From positions 1,364,001 through 1,428,000 of the forward strand of contig NZ_AEUY02000005.1 of the NCBI RefSeq assembly GCF_000188035.1: DNA of 64,000 bases, read 5' to 3'. The notes below the pieces were generated by a model. It saw only the letters and a list, made by a program, of their open reading frames with translations. It did not search any database and had not been told where the DNA came from. This document shows positions 19,970 through 28,704 of this stretch, piece by piece. Source of the stretch: Streptococcus pseudoporcinus LQ 940-04. Its GTDB lineage: Bacteria > Bacillota > Bacilli > Lactobacillales > Streptococcaceae. The position numbers and the translations under genes are program-made. How positions within the stretch are numbered: position 1 is the first letter of the stretch; each line of letters begins with the position of its first letter.

Positions 19970-20767
19970 TTAAGTTAAGGATTGAGTTCTGTATTGCACA
20001 GGACTTAGTCCTTTTAATGTAAGTTTGATTCGTTTAGTGTTGTAGTAGTTGATATATTCTGAAATAGCTGTTTTTAATGTTTCGAGGGAAGTAAATTCCT
20101 TCTCAAACCCATAAAACATTTCTGTCTTCAATGTTCCAAAAAAAGATTCCATCATGCCGTTATCTAAGCTATTTCCTTTACGCGACATGGACGGTCTCAT
20201 TCCATGCTCCTCAAGAAAATGATGGTAGTAAGTGTGTTGATATTGCCATCCTTGGTCACTATGTAAAATAGTGCCCTGATAAGTTTGTTCAGGAAAAGCC
20301 TCGGAAAGCATCGTTTTAAGTTGTTGTAAGTTTGGCGAGGTAGATAAATGATATGCAATAATCTCACTGTTAAAGCCATCAAGAACTGGTGATAGATACA
20401 ATTTTTGATCACTAGCAGGAATTGAAAACTCTGTGACATCGGTATAACACTTCTTAAGTGGTTGGGCAGCTTTAAATTGACGCTTAATGAGATTATCAGC
20501 TTTCTTGCCCACCTCACCTTTATAAGAGTTATAGCGACGTTTCGCACGGATTCTAGCTTTCAACCCAAGTTCTGTCATCAGACGTTGAACTTTCTTATGG
20601 TTAACTTTATAGCCTCGATTTTTAAGTTCGAGGTGAATTCTACGGTAACCATATCTCCCTTTGTTCTCAGAATAAATATCTTGAATAGCTTCTTTTAATT
20701 CTTTGTTTTTATCTCCCTGAGTTAGACGTTTAACCTGATAATAGTAGGTTGATCGAGACAGCTTCAA
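19970..20767 (-). CDS. IS3-family transposase OrfB (DDE integrase domain)
   Basis: 265 residues as an isolated frame; the frame stays open further upstream and overlaps the end of orfA in the -1 phase, so the active product is probably an OrfAB fusion made by ribosomal frameshifting. A HTH_21-like segment (KNRGYKVNHKKVQRLMTELGL) precedes the catalytic domain. The DDE residues are visible in YTDVTEF, LHSDQGWQYQ and SLDNGMMESFFGTLKTE, and the C-terminus is LKGLSPVQYR. The reading frame is intact, so the element may still move. Confidence 0.92.
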   Translation of the reverse strand: MKLSRSTYYYQVKRLTQGDKNKELKEAIQDIYSENKGRYGYRRIHLELKNRGYKVNHKKVQRLMTELGLKARIRAKRRYNSYKGEVGKKADNLIKRQFKAAQPLKKCYTDVTEFSIPASDQKLYLSPVLDGFNSEIIAYHLSTSPNLQQLKTMLSEAFPEQTYQGTILHSDQGWQYQHTYYHHFLEEHGMRPSMSRKGNSLDNGMMESFFGTLKTEMFYGFEKEFTSLETLKTAISEYINYYNTKRIKLTLKGLSPVQYRTQSLT

Positions 20768-20802
20768 AATATTAAGTAGGATTCTTAAATCAAATACATT
20801 GA

Positions 20803-21318
20803 TTAGTCCTTGAATGATTTCTGTTGCTCTTTGAGCCTTGCTTCGTCCCTCAAGCGGAGTTCTCTCAACTTTTTTAGTACGGCCTTCTCCGCTCTAAGGT
20901 ACTCATTTTCATATTGAAGACGCTCTAATTCAGTCATTTCTTCAAGTTTTTTCTTTGGTTTGCGTCCCATCTTTACAGGTCTCCCTCTTGATTTCTCAAG
21001 AATAGTATACCCGTTTTTCTTGTATTGCGCTATCCAATTAGGAAGCATTCCCTTATTTGGTAATCCATAATCTAGAGAAACCTCTAGCTGAGACCTACCT
21101 TTCATCAGAACTTCGTTTATGATTTCCTGCTTTAGTTCAGGAGAATAATACCTACTTTTCCTTTTACAAACACTTTCCAATCCGTGTATATCAATAAGGC
21201 GGACCATGTATTGAAGGTTATACTTACTCATATTAAATGTTTGACTGATTTTAGGCCATGTCCAACCAGATTGTCGTAAGCGATAGATTTCAATTTTATC
21301 TTCATAACTTAATTTCAT
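20803..21318 (-). CDS. IS3-family transposase OrfA (helix-turn-helix)
   Basis: A 171-residue DNA-binding protein from ATG at 21318 ([14 protein letters not shown]). Two HTH units (around residues 10-40 and 60-100) recognise the element ends. A C-terminal leucine-zipper coiled coil ([20 protein letters not shown]) mediates oligomerisation. Its last codons overlap the -1 frame of orfB around 20800, as expected for IS3-family frameshift expression. An upstream in-frame ATG at 21333 lies next to the terminal repeat and is less likely. Confidence 0.9.
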   Translation of the reverse strand: MKLSYEDKIEIYRLRQSGWTWPKISQTFNMSKYNLQYMVRLIDIHGLESVCKRKSRYYSPELKQEIINEVLMKGRSQLEVSLDYGLPNKGMLPNWIAQYKKNGYTILEKSRGRPVKMGRKPKKKLEEMTELERLQYENEYLRAEKAVLKKLRELRLRDEARLKEQQKSFKD

Positions 21319-21366
21319 AGAAAAACACCCCAAAAGTTAGATTTGTTGTCTAACTTTTGGGGTGCA

Positions 21367-21975
21367 GTTCAGACAGCTATTCTTTATAATATTAAGCCAG
21401 ATCATGCGGACTACTTAGGTGGAAAAGAGCTGACAATCAAAGCTTTAGCAGATAAAAGTAGCGGGAGAATTCTTGGAGCTCAGATTATTGGAGAGCAAGG
21501 TGTAGATAAACGAATTGACGTAATTGCCACTGCAATTTCATTTGGTGCAGTAGCAGAAGATTTGTTCCATTTAGACCTTGCTTATGCACCACCATTTGCG
21601 ACAACGAAAGACCCCGTTCTTTATACTGGAATGGCGTTAGATAATGCAATAAGCAATGGAACACCTTTAATGACCCCAACTGAATTGATTGAGCGACAAG
21701 CAAGTGGAGAACAACTGCAAATTATTGATACTCGTTCCAAAAAACAATATGAAATTTCTTGTGTTAAAGGGGCTATCCATATTCCATTAGCAGAAATACG
21801 TGATAGAGTGGCGGAGCTAGATAAAAATGTAACAACAATCACGTATTGTAATAAGGGCGTAACTGGAAATGCTGCTCAAAATATCCTGTTAAACGAAGGA
21901 TTTAAAGAAGTCTATAATTTATCTGGAGGAAATAAAAATTACCAGATAATTGCCCAAATGCTCGCCTCTAACTGA
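21367..21975 (+). pseudogene. CoA-disulfide reductase, C-terminal fragment with rhodanese domain
   Basis: The frame begins inside the IS end and continues for 203 residues. The first part is the dimerisation domain of a pyridine nucleotide-disulfide oxidoreductase (YLGGKELTIKALADK, GRILGAQIIGEQGVDKRID, AYAPPFATTKDPV). The second is a rhodanese domain with its active-site Cys loop (YCNKGVTGNAAQ). The fusion is characteristic of CoA-disulfide reductases. The FAD/NAD-binding N-terminal part of about 340 residues is missing, removed at the IS junction. No expression signals remain. Confidence 0.85.
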
Positions 21976-21999
21976 TTTAATGATGAAGGGATTAAATAG

Positions 22000-22187
22000 A
22001 TGACAGAAGAAAAAAGAGCGTTGGCAAGACTTGCTGGTATCTTGGGAGCTTTCCTCGCTGCCAAACTATTAAACTATCAAATAAATGTTGGTATATTTGT
22101 ATATTTGTAAATTTTGTTATAATTGTTGTGGTTCTATATGTTTTAGCTAAAAAAAGAGAATCTAAAGCTAAAGAAGACAAAAAATAG
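22000..22187 (+). pseudogene. Small membrane protein, frameshifted by an 8-bp tandem duplication
   Basis: ATG at 22000 follows GAAGGG. The first frame reads MTEEKRALARLAGILGAFLA and on to NVGIF, then a stop. The natural continuation, FVNFVIIVVVLYVLAKKRESKAKEDKK, lies in another frame. Between them ATATTTGT is present twice in tandem (22093-22108); with one copy the two halves join into a single two-helix membrane protein of about 59 residues with a charged tail. I do not recognise the family. It lies between the reductase fragment and the ABC exporter genes. Confidence 0.75.
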
Positions 22188-22194
22188 TTTGTCG

Positions 22195-22230
22195 CAAATG
22201 CAGTTGCACCTTGACTGCATTTGTTTTTTG
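22195..22230 (+). terminator. Rho-independent terminator
   Basis: A perfect 10-bp stem (CAAATGCAGT at 22195-22204 with ACTGCATTTG at 22214-22223) is followed by six T. It separates the remnant genes from the ABC exporter. Confidence 0.85.
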
Positions 22231-22264
22231 ACAAAAGAAATATAAGTAAGGAGGTAATGAGTAA

Positions 22265-23200
22265 ATGAGCTATGCACTAGTTTTAAAAGGCTTAAAAAAA
22301 GTATATGCGACCGGTGTTGAGGCGCTGCGTGGTATTGATTTAACTGTAGAAGAAGGAGATTTTTACGCACTGCTAGGTCCAAACGGTGCTGGAAAATCAA
22401 CAACAATTGGAATTATTACCTCACTTGTTAATAAGACTGCTGGTCAAGTGAAGGTTTTTGATTATGATATTGATAATGATTTAGAGCGAGCAAAGCAACA
22501 GATTGGTCTTGTGCCGCAGGAATTTAATTTTAATCCGTTTGAAACGGTACAACAAATTGTAGTAAATCAAGCAGGATATTATGGTGTCTCAAGAAAAGAG
22601 GCACTGAAACGTAGTGAAAAGTATTTGAAGCAGTCCAATTTATGGGATAAAAGAAATGTTCGTGCCCGTATGTTATCTGGAGGGATGAAACGAAGACTTA
22701 TGATAGCTCGAGCATTAATGCACGAGCCACGTCTGCTAATTCTTGATGAACCAACTGCTGGAGTGGACATTGAGCTTAGAAGAGAAATGTGGGCATTTTT
22801 AAAAGAGTTAAATGAAAGTGGCACAACAATCATTCTTACAACTCATTATTTAGAAGAAGCAGAGATGCTTTGTCGTAACATTGGAATTATTCAATCAGGT
22901 GAGCTAATTGAGAATACAAGTATGAAAGCACTTCTATCAAAACTACAATATGAGACTTTCATTTTTGATTTAGATAGCTACGACAAAAAGCCTGTGATAA
23001 AAGGTTATAAGCACTTTTTTGAAGATGATCTAACACTTGCTATAGAAGTTGAACGAAATCAGGGAGTTAATAATATTTTTGAGCAGCTCAATCAGCAAAA
23101 TATCAAGGTTCTTTCTATGCGCAATAAATCAAATAGATTGGAAGAGTTGTTCTTAAAAATTACCGAAGACAAACATCAAAAGGAGGAGAAAAATGTTTAG
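22265..23200 (+). CDS. ABC transporter ATP-binding protein (ABC-2 / drug-type exporter)
   Basis: A 311-residue ATPase subunit. Walker A GPNGAGKST (about residues 38-46), Q-loop VPQEFN, signature LSGGMKRRL, Walker B LLILDEPTAGVD and H-loop TTHYLEE are all intact, with the extra C-terminal domain typical of CcmA/DrrA-type exporters. It pairs with the ABC-2 permease whose start overlaps its last codons. GGAGGT precedes ATG 22265. The substrate is unknown; relatives export drugs, lipids or polysaccharide. It lies on the accessory island next to decayed genes, but this pair looks functional. Confidence 0.9.
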   Translation: MSYALVLKGLKKVYATGVEALRGIDLTVEEGDFYALLGPNGAGKSTTIGIITSLVNKTAGQVKVFDYDIDNDLERAKQQIGLVPQEFNFNPFETVQQIVVNQAGYYGVSRKEALKRSEKYLKQSNLWDKRNVRARMLSGGMKRRLMIARALMHEPRLLILDEPTAGVDIELRREMWAFLKELNESGTTIILTTHYLEEAEMLCRNIGIIQSGELIENTSMKALLSKLQYETFIFDLDSYDKKPVIKGYKHFFEDDLTLAIEVERNQGVNNIFEQLNQQNIKVLSMRNKSNRLEELFLKITEDKHQKEEKNV

Positions 23201-23963
23201 TTTCTACTTTACAGCACTTAAAAGCTTAGCAGTTAAGGAAACCAACCGTTACCTACGGATATGGGTACAAACTTTAGTGCCTCCTGTTATTACGACCTCA
23301 TTATATTTTGTTATTTTTGGAAAAATGATTGGTGGTCGTATTGGTGATATGGGCGGCTTCTCCTATATGGAATTTATTGTACCAGGTTTAATTATGATGT
23401 CTGCAATCACAAGTTCTTACGCAAATGTTTCTTCATCTTTCTTTTCTCAAAAATTCCAAAAGAATATTGAAGAGCTATTAGTTGCACCTGTACCCACACA
23501 TGTTATTATTTGGGGATTTGTTATTGGTGGACTGGGTAGGAGTATCTTAGTTGGGACATTGGTTACAGTCATTTCTCTATTTTTTGTTCCACTTCATGTT
23601 TATTCATGGTTTATTGTGGTGATTACATTATTGATGACTGCAATTTTATTTTCATTAGCAGGCTTAATTAATGGTGTTTTTGCACAATCTTATGATGATG
23701 TTTCAATTGTACCAACATTTGTTTTACAGCCATTAACTTATTTAGGTGGTGTATTTTACGCCATTTCAATGTTGCCGCCATTCTGGCAGTCAGTATCGAA
23801 AATTAATCCAATTGTTTATATGATTTCAGGATTTCGTTATGGATTTCTTGGAACGACAGATGTACCAATTATGGTTTCAATTACAATATTAATCCTTTTT
23901 ATCATCGTTCTTTATGCAATTTGTTATTATTTAGTAGATAAAGGAAAGGGATTAAGAAGTTAA
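23193..23963 (+). CDS. ABC-2 type transporter permease
   Basis: A 256-residue integral membrane protein with six predicted helices and the ABC-2 signature near the C-terminal half (LQPLTYLGGVFYAISMLPPF). It overlaps the ATPase gene by 8 bases, with AGGAGGAG upstream of its ATG, so the two form one exporter. The sequence FKNIEELLVAPV-like loop (QKNIEELLVAP) is the coupling region of the family. A terminator follows. Substrate unknown. Confidence 0.9.
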   Translation: MFSFYFTALKSLAVKETNRYLRIWVQTLVPPVITTSLYFVIFGKMIGGRIGDMGGFSYMEFIVPGLIMMSAITSSYANVSSSFFSQKFQKNIEELLVAPVPTHVIIWGFVIGGLGRSILVGTLVTVISLFFVPLHVYSWFIVVITLLMTAILFSLAGLINGVFAQSYDDVSIVPTFVLQPLTYLGGVFYAISMLPPFWQSVSKINPIVYMISGFRYGFLGTTDVPIMVSITILILFIIVLYAICYYLVDKGKGLRS

Positions 23964-23988
23964 TAATTAAAAGACAGTTATTAGAATT

Positions 23989-24031
23989 AGCTCTTACCTC
24001 TAACATATTTGTGGAGATAAGAGCTTTTTTA
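23989..24031 (+). terminator. Terminator of the ABC exporter operon
   Basis: An 8-bp stem AGCTCTTA (23989-23996) with TAAGAGCT (24018-24025) is followed by six T. Confidence 0.8.
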
Positions 24032-24075
24032 TTTTATTTCATGAAGATTGTACTTTAATGTATCAAAGAATTTGA

Positions 24076-24306
24076 TTATGGTGTCCCATATCCCATGATA
24101 TAAGGACTGTTTTTTTCATAACTTAGTTTAGCAATTTTGTCTCCTGAATTACCTTCAATTGTGTAAACAATGTTATTTTCTACTTTCTCAACAATTCCTA
24201 CATGGTCGCTAACAGAATCACCATCCCAGTCAAAAAAGATGATATTACCACTTTTAGGCAAATTACCTTTTCCCAACCACTGATTTTTAGCTTTAAAACT
24301 TTGCAA
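24076..24306 (-). pseudogene. CHAP-domain peptidoglycan hydrolase, C-terminal fragment
   Basis: About 75 codons match the end of a CHAP amidase/peptidase domain: PKSGNIIFFDWDGD, then DHVGIVEKVENNIVYTIEGNSGD with the catalytic His in DHVGIV, ending MGYGTP. The catalytic Cys and everything upstream are absent: the sequence changes at about 24303 into an unrelated resolvase remnant. The domain is of the kind used by conjugation-associated VirB1-like hydrolases and phage lysins. No start signals; a remnant. Confidence 0.75.
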
Positions 24307-24310
24307 CAGA

Positions 24311-24424
24311 ACCGTTCAGGATCTTGAGAATAGGGTCGCTATCTCAAAGATTGCAACAGACTACAATGTGACTAGGCAAACAATTTACCGAATAAAAAAA
24401 GAAATCGACCAACTAATTGTATGA
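24311..24424 (+). pseudogene. Resolvase/invertase C-terminal HTH fragment
   Basis: Thirty-seven codons in frame (TVQDLENRVAISKIATDYNVTRQTIYRI and a short tail) match the helix-turn-helix end of small serine resolvases. The catalytic N-terminal domain is absent. It abuts the CHAP remnant directly, so two partial genes were fused by deletion. Confidence 0.7.
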
Positions 24425-24775
24425 TTTCTTTTTTGAATCACGTAAACCTGTTTTTAGGATGATATTTATTGTTTTAGTAGTCACATTTACCACTCTAATT
24501 ATAAATATCATCCAAGGAGATCCTATACTTCAAAATATAGATTTTACTTTACTTTTAATAGGCATGTATGGATATATTTTTCTCCTCCAAAAATATATCC
24601 ACCAGATATGGCTTCAATTTTTAATTAGCTTTATTGCAGCATTTTTACTCTTCAAATGTTTAGTGATGGTAGCTATGCTGATTATACTTCTTTTATTGTC
24701 GTTGGTGTAGTAGCTTTGTTTTTAGCTTTTATAATGGTGGTGCTCATAAAAGCTCTCTTTAAAAATTCAAAATAA
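24417..24775 (+). pseudogene. Hypothetical membrane protein, frameshifted
   Basis: The first frame gives hydrophobic helices (MIFIVLVVTFTTLIINIIQ, then FTLLLIGMYGYIFLLQ) but loses its pattern near 24650. In the -1 phase the sequence continues SDGSYADYTSFIVVGVVALF and a last helix ending KALFKNSK with stop at 24775. The combined product would be about 118 residues with four helices. I do not recognise the family. A single-base shift near 24640-24660 explains the break. No good ribosome site. Confidence 0.5.
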
Positions 24776-25008
24776 TAATTTTTAAAGAGATGAAATTTAT
24801 AATTTGAAGATCTTATTTTATTTCTCTGGAGCTTTTTATTATCTAAGGAAATCAAAGTATTAATGGGAACACCTACTTAATAAGGTTAGACTGTCATTTT
24901 AATATTTAAATGACGCATAGTTTGCTTCATAACTAGCGTTCAAAAAAACTAAAAATGTATCATAAAAAGAAGGCACGCTTATAAACATGCCTTCTTTTAT
25001 TTGTTGTG

Positions 25009-27126
25009 TTATTTAACTTTCATCAATCGTAATCCGTTTAATGTTACTAAAAGCGTTGCTCCCATATCTGCTACAATAGCAATCCATAGTGTTAGCCAAC
25101 CTGGTATGACTAGTAGTAGAGCTAATAGTTTTATACCTAATGAGAAGGTGATATTTTGCTTAATTACTTTTAGAGTTTGACGGCTAAGTCTAACAATGAA
25201 TGGTAATTTTTGTAAATCGTCGCCCATTAGAGCAACATCAGCAGTTTCGAGAGCCGTATCTGTTCCTGCACCGCCCATTGCAATACCAACCGTCGATGCA
25301 GCTAATGCTGGTGCATCATTAATGCCGTCGCCCACCATTGCTACTTTATTATAAGTTGTCCGCAACGCTTTAATCGAATCTAATTTTTCTTGAGGCATTA
25401 GATCTCCTTTTATTTCAGTCACACCTAATTGCTTACCAATAGATTCAGCGGTTTTAGTATTATCACCAGTAAGCATAATAGTGTGTTCAATTGACAACTT
25501 GTGGAGTTCAGAAATAACGGCAGCACTTGAATCTCTTACTTCATCCGCGACAGCAATTACTCCTAAAATTTGTTCGTCAGTACCGAAATACATGGCGGTT
25601 TTCCCTTGTTCTTGAAATTGTCTGTATTGTACTTTGACCGCTGTTTCTTCGATTACTGATGCAGAAAACAGTTTAGGGCTTCCAATATAGTAACGTATGT
25701 TTTGATGTATACCTGTAAGTCCTTTACCTGTGATAGATTGGAAATCCTCGATTTGTATTGACTTGTAATCCACATTAGTTTTATCCGCTTCGTTTAAAAT
25801 AGCAGAAGCTAATGGGTGTTGAGAAAGAGATTCCAACGATGAAATAATCGATAGATAATTTATATCAGTTTCAGAACTGGTTGCAATGAAATCCGTTACG
25901 ACAGGCTTTCCTTTTGTTAAGGTTCCAGTCTTATCGAAAGCAATTGCTCTCAAATGACCAATTTCTTCCAGATAGACTCCGCCTTTTACTAAAACACCAT
26001 TTTTTGCTGCATTACCAATAGCCGAAACAATTGAAACAGGTGTTGAGATCACTAATGAACAAGGACATCCGACAACTAAAATGGATAACCCTTGGTAAAG
26101 CCATTTATTCCAGTCACCACCAAAGAATAGCGGAGGAACAACCACTATCAAAAGGGCCATAATAATTATGAATGGCGTATAGTATTTTGCAAATTTATCT
26201 ACAAAGGCTTGTGCAGGAGCTCGTTCTCCTTGCGCTTCTTCAACTAAGTGAATGATTTTGGCAATCGTTGTATCCGTTACTTTTTTTGTTACTTTGACTT
26301 CAAGAACACCTTCTTCATTTAGTGTTCCTGCAAACACTTCATCATCTAACTGTTTTTCAACAGGAACCGATTCTCCTGTTATTGCTGCTTGATTTACTGA
26401 AGAATGACCGTTGATAACAAGCCCATCCATGGCTATTTTTTGTCCGGGTTTAATGATCATAATATCGTCGATATCGATTTTATCGACACTGACTAATTGC
26501 TCTACATTGTTTCTCCTGATAAGAGCTTCTTTGGGAGCTATATCCATAAGAGAACGAATCGACTGTCTTGCTTTATCCATTGAAAATCGTTCCAAAGCTT
26601 CGCTAATAGCAAATAGTATTACTACAATAGAACCTTCGGCCCATTCTCCAATAAATGCGGCCCCAATAATTGCAATAGTCATTAAAGATTCCATGGAGAA
26701 GTCCAATTTGATCAAATCAGAGAACCCTTCTTTAAATAAATCAAATCCACCAATTATTATTGCCAATATATAAAGAGCTTTCGTTAATAAATGATCTTCG
26801 CCCAATGATAGTTGGGAAATCACAGCAACAAGTATAAAACCAAGAGAGATGATTAAAGCGATATTCCGTTTAATAAAAGACTCTTTTGATCTAACTTGTT
26901 CATCATTTTCTTGATCATCACGAATGATAAGATTTTCGAAGGCTCCCGCTTCTTCGAGTTCTTCAATTGTTGTTTGGCCTTCTACTGAAATCTTACTTGC
27001 ACCAAAGTTTACTGTTGCACTCGTAACTCCTGGCAACTGCTTTACATTTTTTTCAAATTTACCTGCACAATTTGTACAGCTTAATCCTTCTATTCGATAG
27101 GTTTTTTCGGTCATTTTCTCACTCAT
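25009..27126 (-). CDS. cadA: Cadmium/zinc-translocating P-type ATPase CadA (copy 1)
   Basis: A 705-residue P1B-type ATPase exporting Cd(II), Zn(II) and Pb(II). An N-terminal HMA metal-binding domain carries GLSCTNCAG (about residues 14-22). Membrane helices follow, then TGES actuator, the ion-path motif CPCS in [11 protein letters not shown] (about residue 353), DKTGTLTKG, an HP locus (SQHPLASAI) and [13 protein letters not shown]. The start overlaps the cadC stop by 4 bases (ATGA), so both are one operon. It is a divergent paralog of the ATPase at 40469, sharing most motifs. CPCS instead of the commoner CPCA is a small variation. Confidence 0.94.
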   Translation of the reverse strand: MSEKMTEKTYRIEGLSCTNCAGKFEKNVKQLPGVTSATVNFGASKISVEGQTTIEELEEAGAFENLIIRDDQENDEQVRSKESFIKRNIALIISLGFILVAVISQLSLGEDHLLTKALYILAIIIGGFDLFKEGFSDLIKLDFSMESLMTIAIIGAAFIGEWAEGSIVVILFAISEALERFSMDKARQSIRSLMDIAPKEALIRRNNVEQLVSVDKIDIDDIMIIKPGQKIAMDGLVINGHSSVNQAAITGESVPVEKQLDDEVFAGTLNEEGVLEVKVTKKVTDTTIAKIIHLVEEAQGERAPAQAFVDKFAKYYTPFIIIMALLIVVVPPLFFGGDWNKWLYQGLSILVVGCPCSLVISTPVSIVSAIGNAAKNGVLVKGGVYLEEIGHLRAIAFDKTGTLTKGKPVVTDFIATSSETDINYLSIISSLESLSQHPLASAILNEADKTNVDYKSIQIEDFQSITGKGLTGIHQNIRYYIGSPKLFSASVIEETAVKVQYRQFQEQGKTAMYFGTDEQILGVIAVADEVRDSSAAVISELHKLSIEHTIMLTGDNTKTAESIGKQLGVTEIKGDLMPQEKLDSIKALRTTYNKVAMVGDGINDAPALAASTVGIAMGGAGTDTALETADVALMGDDLQKLPFIVRLSRQTLKVIKQNITFSLGIKLLALLLVIPGWLTLWIAIVADMGATLLVTLNGLRLMKVK

Positions 27127-27482
27127 GCTAGCACCTCTTCTTTAAAATTTACGCCAAGCTCCATAAGATTTAAGATTTTGATATTTTTAATAAAATAATA
27201 GACTAACTTACCATCCTTGTGACTATCAACTACTCCCAATTTTTTTAAGGAGTTCAGATAGTGTGAAGTTGTTGCGACCGAAGCATCAATGATATTAGCA
27301 ATATCACAAACACATAGCTCATCTTCATGAACTAAAGCATGTACAATTTTAAGTCGATTTTCATCTGACAATATTTTAAAGAAACCACTTACTGACGGAG
27401 TATCAAAGTTTGCTAGTTTAGATTTAGCACGATTAACTTTGTCTTCATGAATACAAGTTATTTCACAAATTTCATTATTCAT
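27123..27482 (-). CDS. cadC: Cadmium-responsive ArsR/SmtB repressor CadC (copy 1)
   Basis: A 119-residue winged-helix repressor. The metal site is the N-terminal Cys pair region (CEITCIHED) with [11 protein letters not shown] in the recognition-proximal helix, the classical CadC arrangement. The DNA-binding helix is [16 protein letters not shown]. It represses cadA by binding the dyads just upstream (27499-27563) and lets go when Cd, Pb or Zn binds. Complete, with start ATG at 27482. Confidence 0.93.
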   Translation of the reverse strand: MNNEICEITCIHEDKVNRAKSKLANFDTPSVSGFFKILSDENRLKIVHALVHEDELCVCDIANIIDASVATTSHYLNSLKKLGVVDSHKDGKLVYYFIKNIKILNLMELGVNFKEEVLA

Positions 27483-27498
27483 ACGATCATTCCTTTAC

Positions 27499-27563
27499 AT
27501 TCAAATATTTTTTTGAATATATTATATCAGAACATTCATCTATATTCAAGTGAATGTTTGAAT
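27499..27563. promoter_or_regulatory. Two CadC operators of identical architecture
   Basis: ATTCAA-N8-TTGAAT occurs at 27499-27518 and again at 27544-27563, flanking the region where the cadC promoter should lie. The same dyad is found twice upstream of the second cadC and once, with one mismatch, upstream of cadD. Confidence 0.75.
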
Positions 27564-27617
27564 GTTCATAAAATGGTCATTTTCTGATCACATAATTGGT
27601 GTGATAAAATCAGACCA

Positions 27618-27664
27618 AACAAAAAAAACAGATTTACATTTTAAAACAATCTGTTTTTTTGTTT
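27618..27664. terminator. Bidirectional terminator
   Basis: A perfect 13-bp stem (27622-27634 with 27648-27660) has long A- and T-runs on either side. Just beyond it, 27676-27744 on the minus strand encodes a short scrap (SFLGSVAIVCGVGTYYYIM) of an unknown membrane protein. Confidence 0.75.
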
Positions 27665-27798
27665 CAACTTTAATCTTCATTTCTCATGATATAGTAGTAA
27701 GTTCCGACTCCACATACAATTGCAACAGAACCAAGGAATGATATTTGAAATTATCTATTCTGCGAAACAAAAAAGACGATAAGTAGATAAGTATAGAA

Positions 27799-28046
27799 GG
27801 GGGCTGTCAAAAATGGTTCGAAGAATCACTTTTTGACTTGCGAGTTTCGGCGAGCATTTGTCTGCGCGGTTCGCAGACGCCGGCACGAAGTGGCGAGACC
27901 AGGAGAAAATCAAAACGATTGAGTTTTGTGTTTTCGGGCAGTATGCCAGCGTGTTTAGCGCAATCGAAGGGTGCGCTAAACACGCAAACCTAGAATTTTG
28001 CGATTATCTCAGAGAAGGTCACGGTTTTTTAACCGTGATTTTTTTG
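27799..28046 (+). ncRNA. Candidate structured RNA leader upstream of the phage lysis cassette
   Basis: A gene-free, markedly GC-richer block contains a chain of perfect hairpins: GTCAAAAA (27806-27813) with TTTTTGAC (27830-27837); GTCTGCG (27860-27866) with CGCAGAC (27872-27878); CAAAAC (27911-27916) with GTTTTG (27923-27928); a 13-bp stem GCGTGTTTAGCGC (27949-27961) with GCGCTAAACACGC (27973-27985); and TCACGGTT (28019-28026) with AACCGTGA (28031-28038), followed by seven T, which is an intrinsic terminator. ACCT (27988-27991) may pair with AGGT (28015-28018). The density of exact pairing and the terminal T-run argue for a transcript of about 250 nt. I do not recognise the class. A 75-codon frame across it shows no protein-like features. 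Confidence 0.6.
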
Positions 28047-28118
28047 ATTTTAAAAATATGGCAGACTATTAGTATGAAATATTGAATGACTAGAGCGTAA
28101 ATAAATAGGAGGAAACGG

Positions 28119-28325
28119 GTGTTAAAATATATCAATCACGCAGGACGTTTATCAATATTAAAATTTAAAATCGTAATGGAACAGTTTGAAGTAGTAGATA
28201 CCTATGAATGTTTTTATCTGATGCGGTTTGATGAGAATGGTCAACCGGATTGGTCAGACCCTACCATTGTGCAGGAAGGTTCAGTAGAAAGTGAGGTGAC
28301 CGATGAAGGAACTGTTAACTCTTAA
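28119..28325 (+). CDS. Small phage protein preceding holin
   Basis: A 68-residue acidic protein starting at GTG 28119 behind AGGAGGAAA. The N-terminal half reads as a small beta domain (VVDTYECFYLMRFDENGQPDWSDP) and the tail is Glu/Ser/Val rich. I do not recognise a family. Its 3' end overlaps the holin start by 23 bases. Similar short genes precede holins in streptococcal prophages, so it belongs to the lysis operon; the function is unknown. Confidence 0.7.
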   Translation: MLKYINHAGRLSILKFKIVMEQFEVVDTYECFYLMRFDENGQPDWSDPTIVQEGSVESEVTDEGTVNS

Positions 28326-28698
28326 TAAGATTTTATTTTCCATGATTGGAGGCTTGATTGGTAGTCTATTTGGAGAGTTGGATGGTATCCTATATGCCCT
28401 ACTTGTCTTCATTATTATTGACTATCTAACAGGAATTTTTGCGGCAGTTGTAGAGAAACAATTGTCAAGTAGTATCGGTTTTCGTGGCATCTTTAAAAAG
28501 ATAGCCATTTTATTTTTAGTTTCACTAGGTCATTTAATTGATACTGCAATCATCAAGCAGGGTGGAACGATTCGAACAATGGTCATTTTCTTTTATCTCA
28601 GTAATGAGGGGTTAAGTATTCTAGAAAATACCGTTCGAATTGGTTTACCAATATCTGAGAAACTACAAGCAATCTTAAAACAAATCAATGAGAGGTGA
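28303..28698 (+). CDS. Phage holin (toxin secretion/phage lysis holin family)
   Basis: A 131-residue membrane protein with three to four hydrophobic segments (FSMIGGLIGSLFG, GILYALLVFIIIDYLTGIFA, a central helix, and VIFFYLSNEGLSILENT). IIDYLTGIFAA and SNEGLSILEN are hallmark stretches of the phage_holin_4_1 family. It forms pores that release the endolysin encoded next. Start ATG 28303 lies inside the preceding gene and the endolysin starts 6 bases after its stop. Confidence 0.9.
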   Translation: MKELLTLNKILFSMIGGLIGSLFGELDGILYALLVFIIIDYLTGIFAAVVEKQLSSSIGFRGIFKKIAILFLVSLGHLIDTAIIKQGGTIRTMVIFFYLSNEGLSILENTVRIGLPISEKLQAILKQINER

Positions 28699-28704
28699 GA
28701 AGAT

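Larger units (their letters stand above)
19943..21366 (-). mobile_element. IS3-family insertion sequence (IS150-like group), complete
   Basis: The 1.42-kb element has imperfect terminal inverted repeats: TGACCCCCAAAAGTTGGACA at 19943 and, on the other strand from 21366, TGCACCCCAAAAGTTAGACA. It carries orfA and orfB on the minus strand in a -1 arrangement. The flanks do not show a matching 3-4 bp target duplication (left GAAG, right GTTC). The right side falls inside a truncated gene. The ends were therefore probably joined to new DNA by recombination or deletion, and this copy marks the island boundary. Confidence 0.88.

Noticed and set aside
27858..28085. A 75-codon open frame across the structured block before the lysis genes
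   Set aside because: No ribosome site, composition unlike neighbouring proteins, and the DNA is dominated by exact hairpins and a terminator; better explained as RNA.
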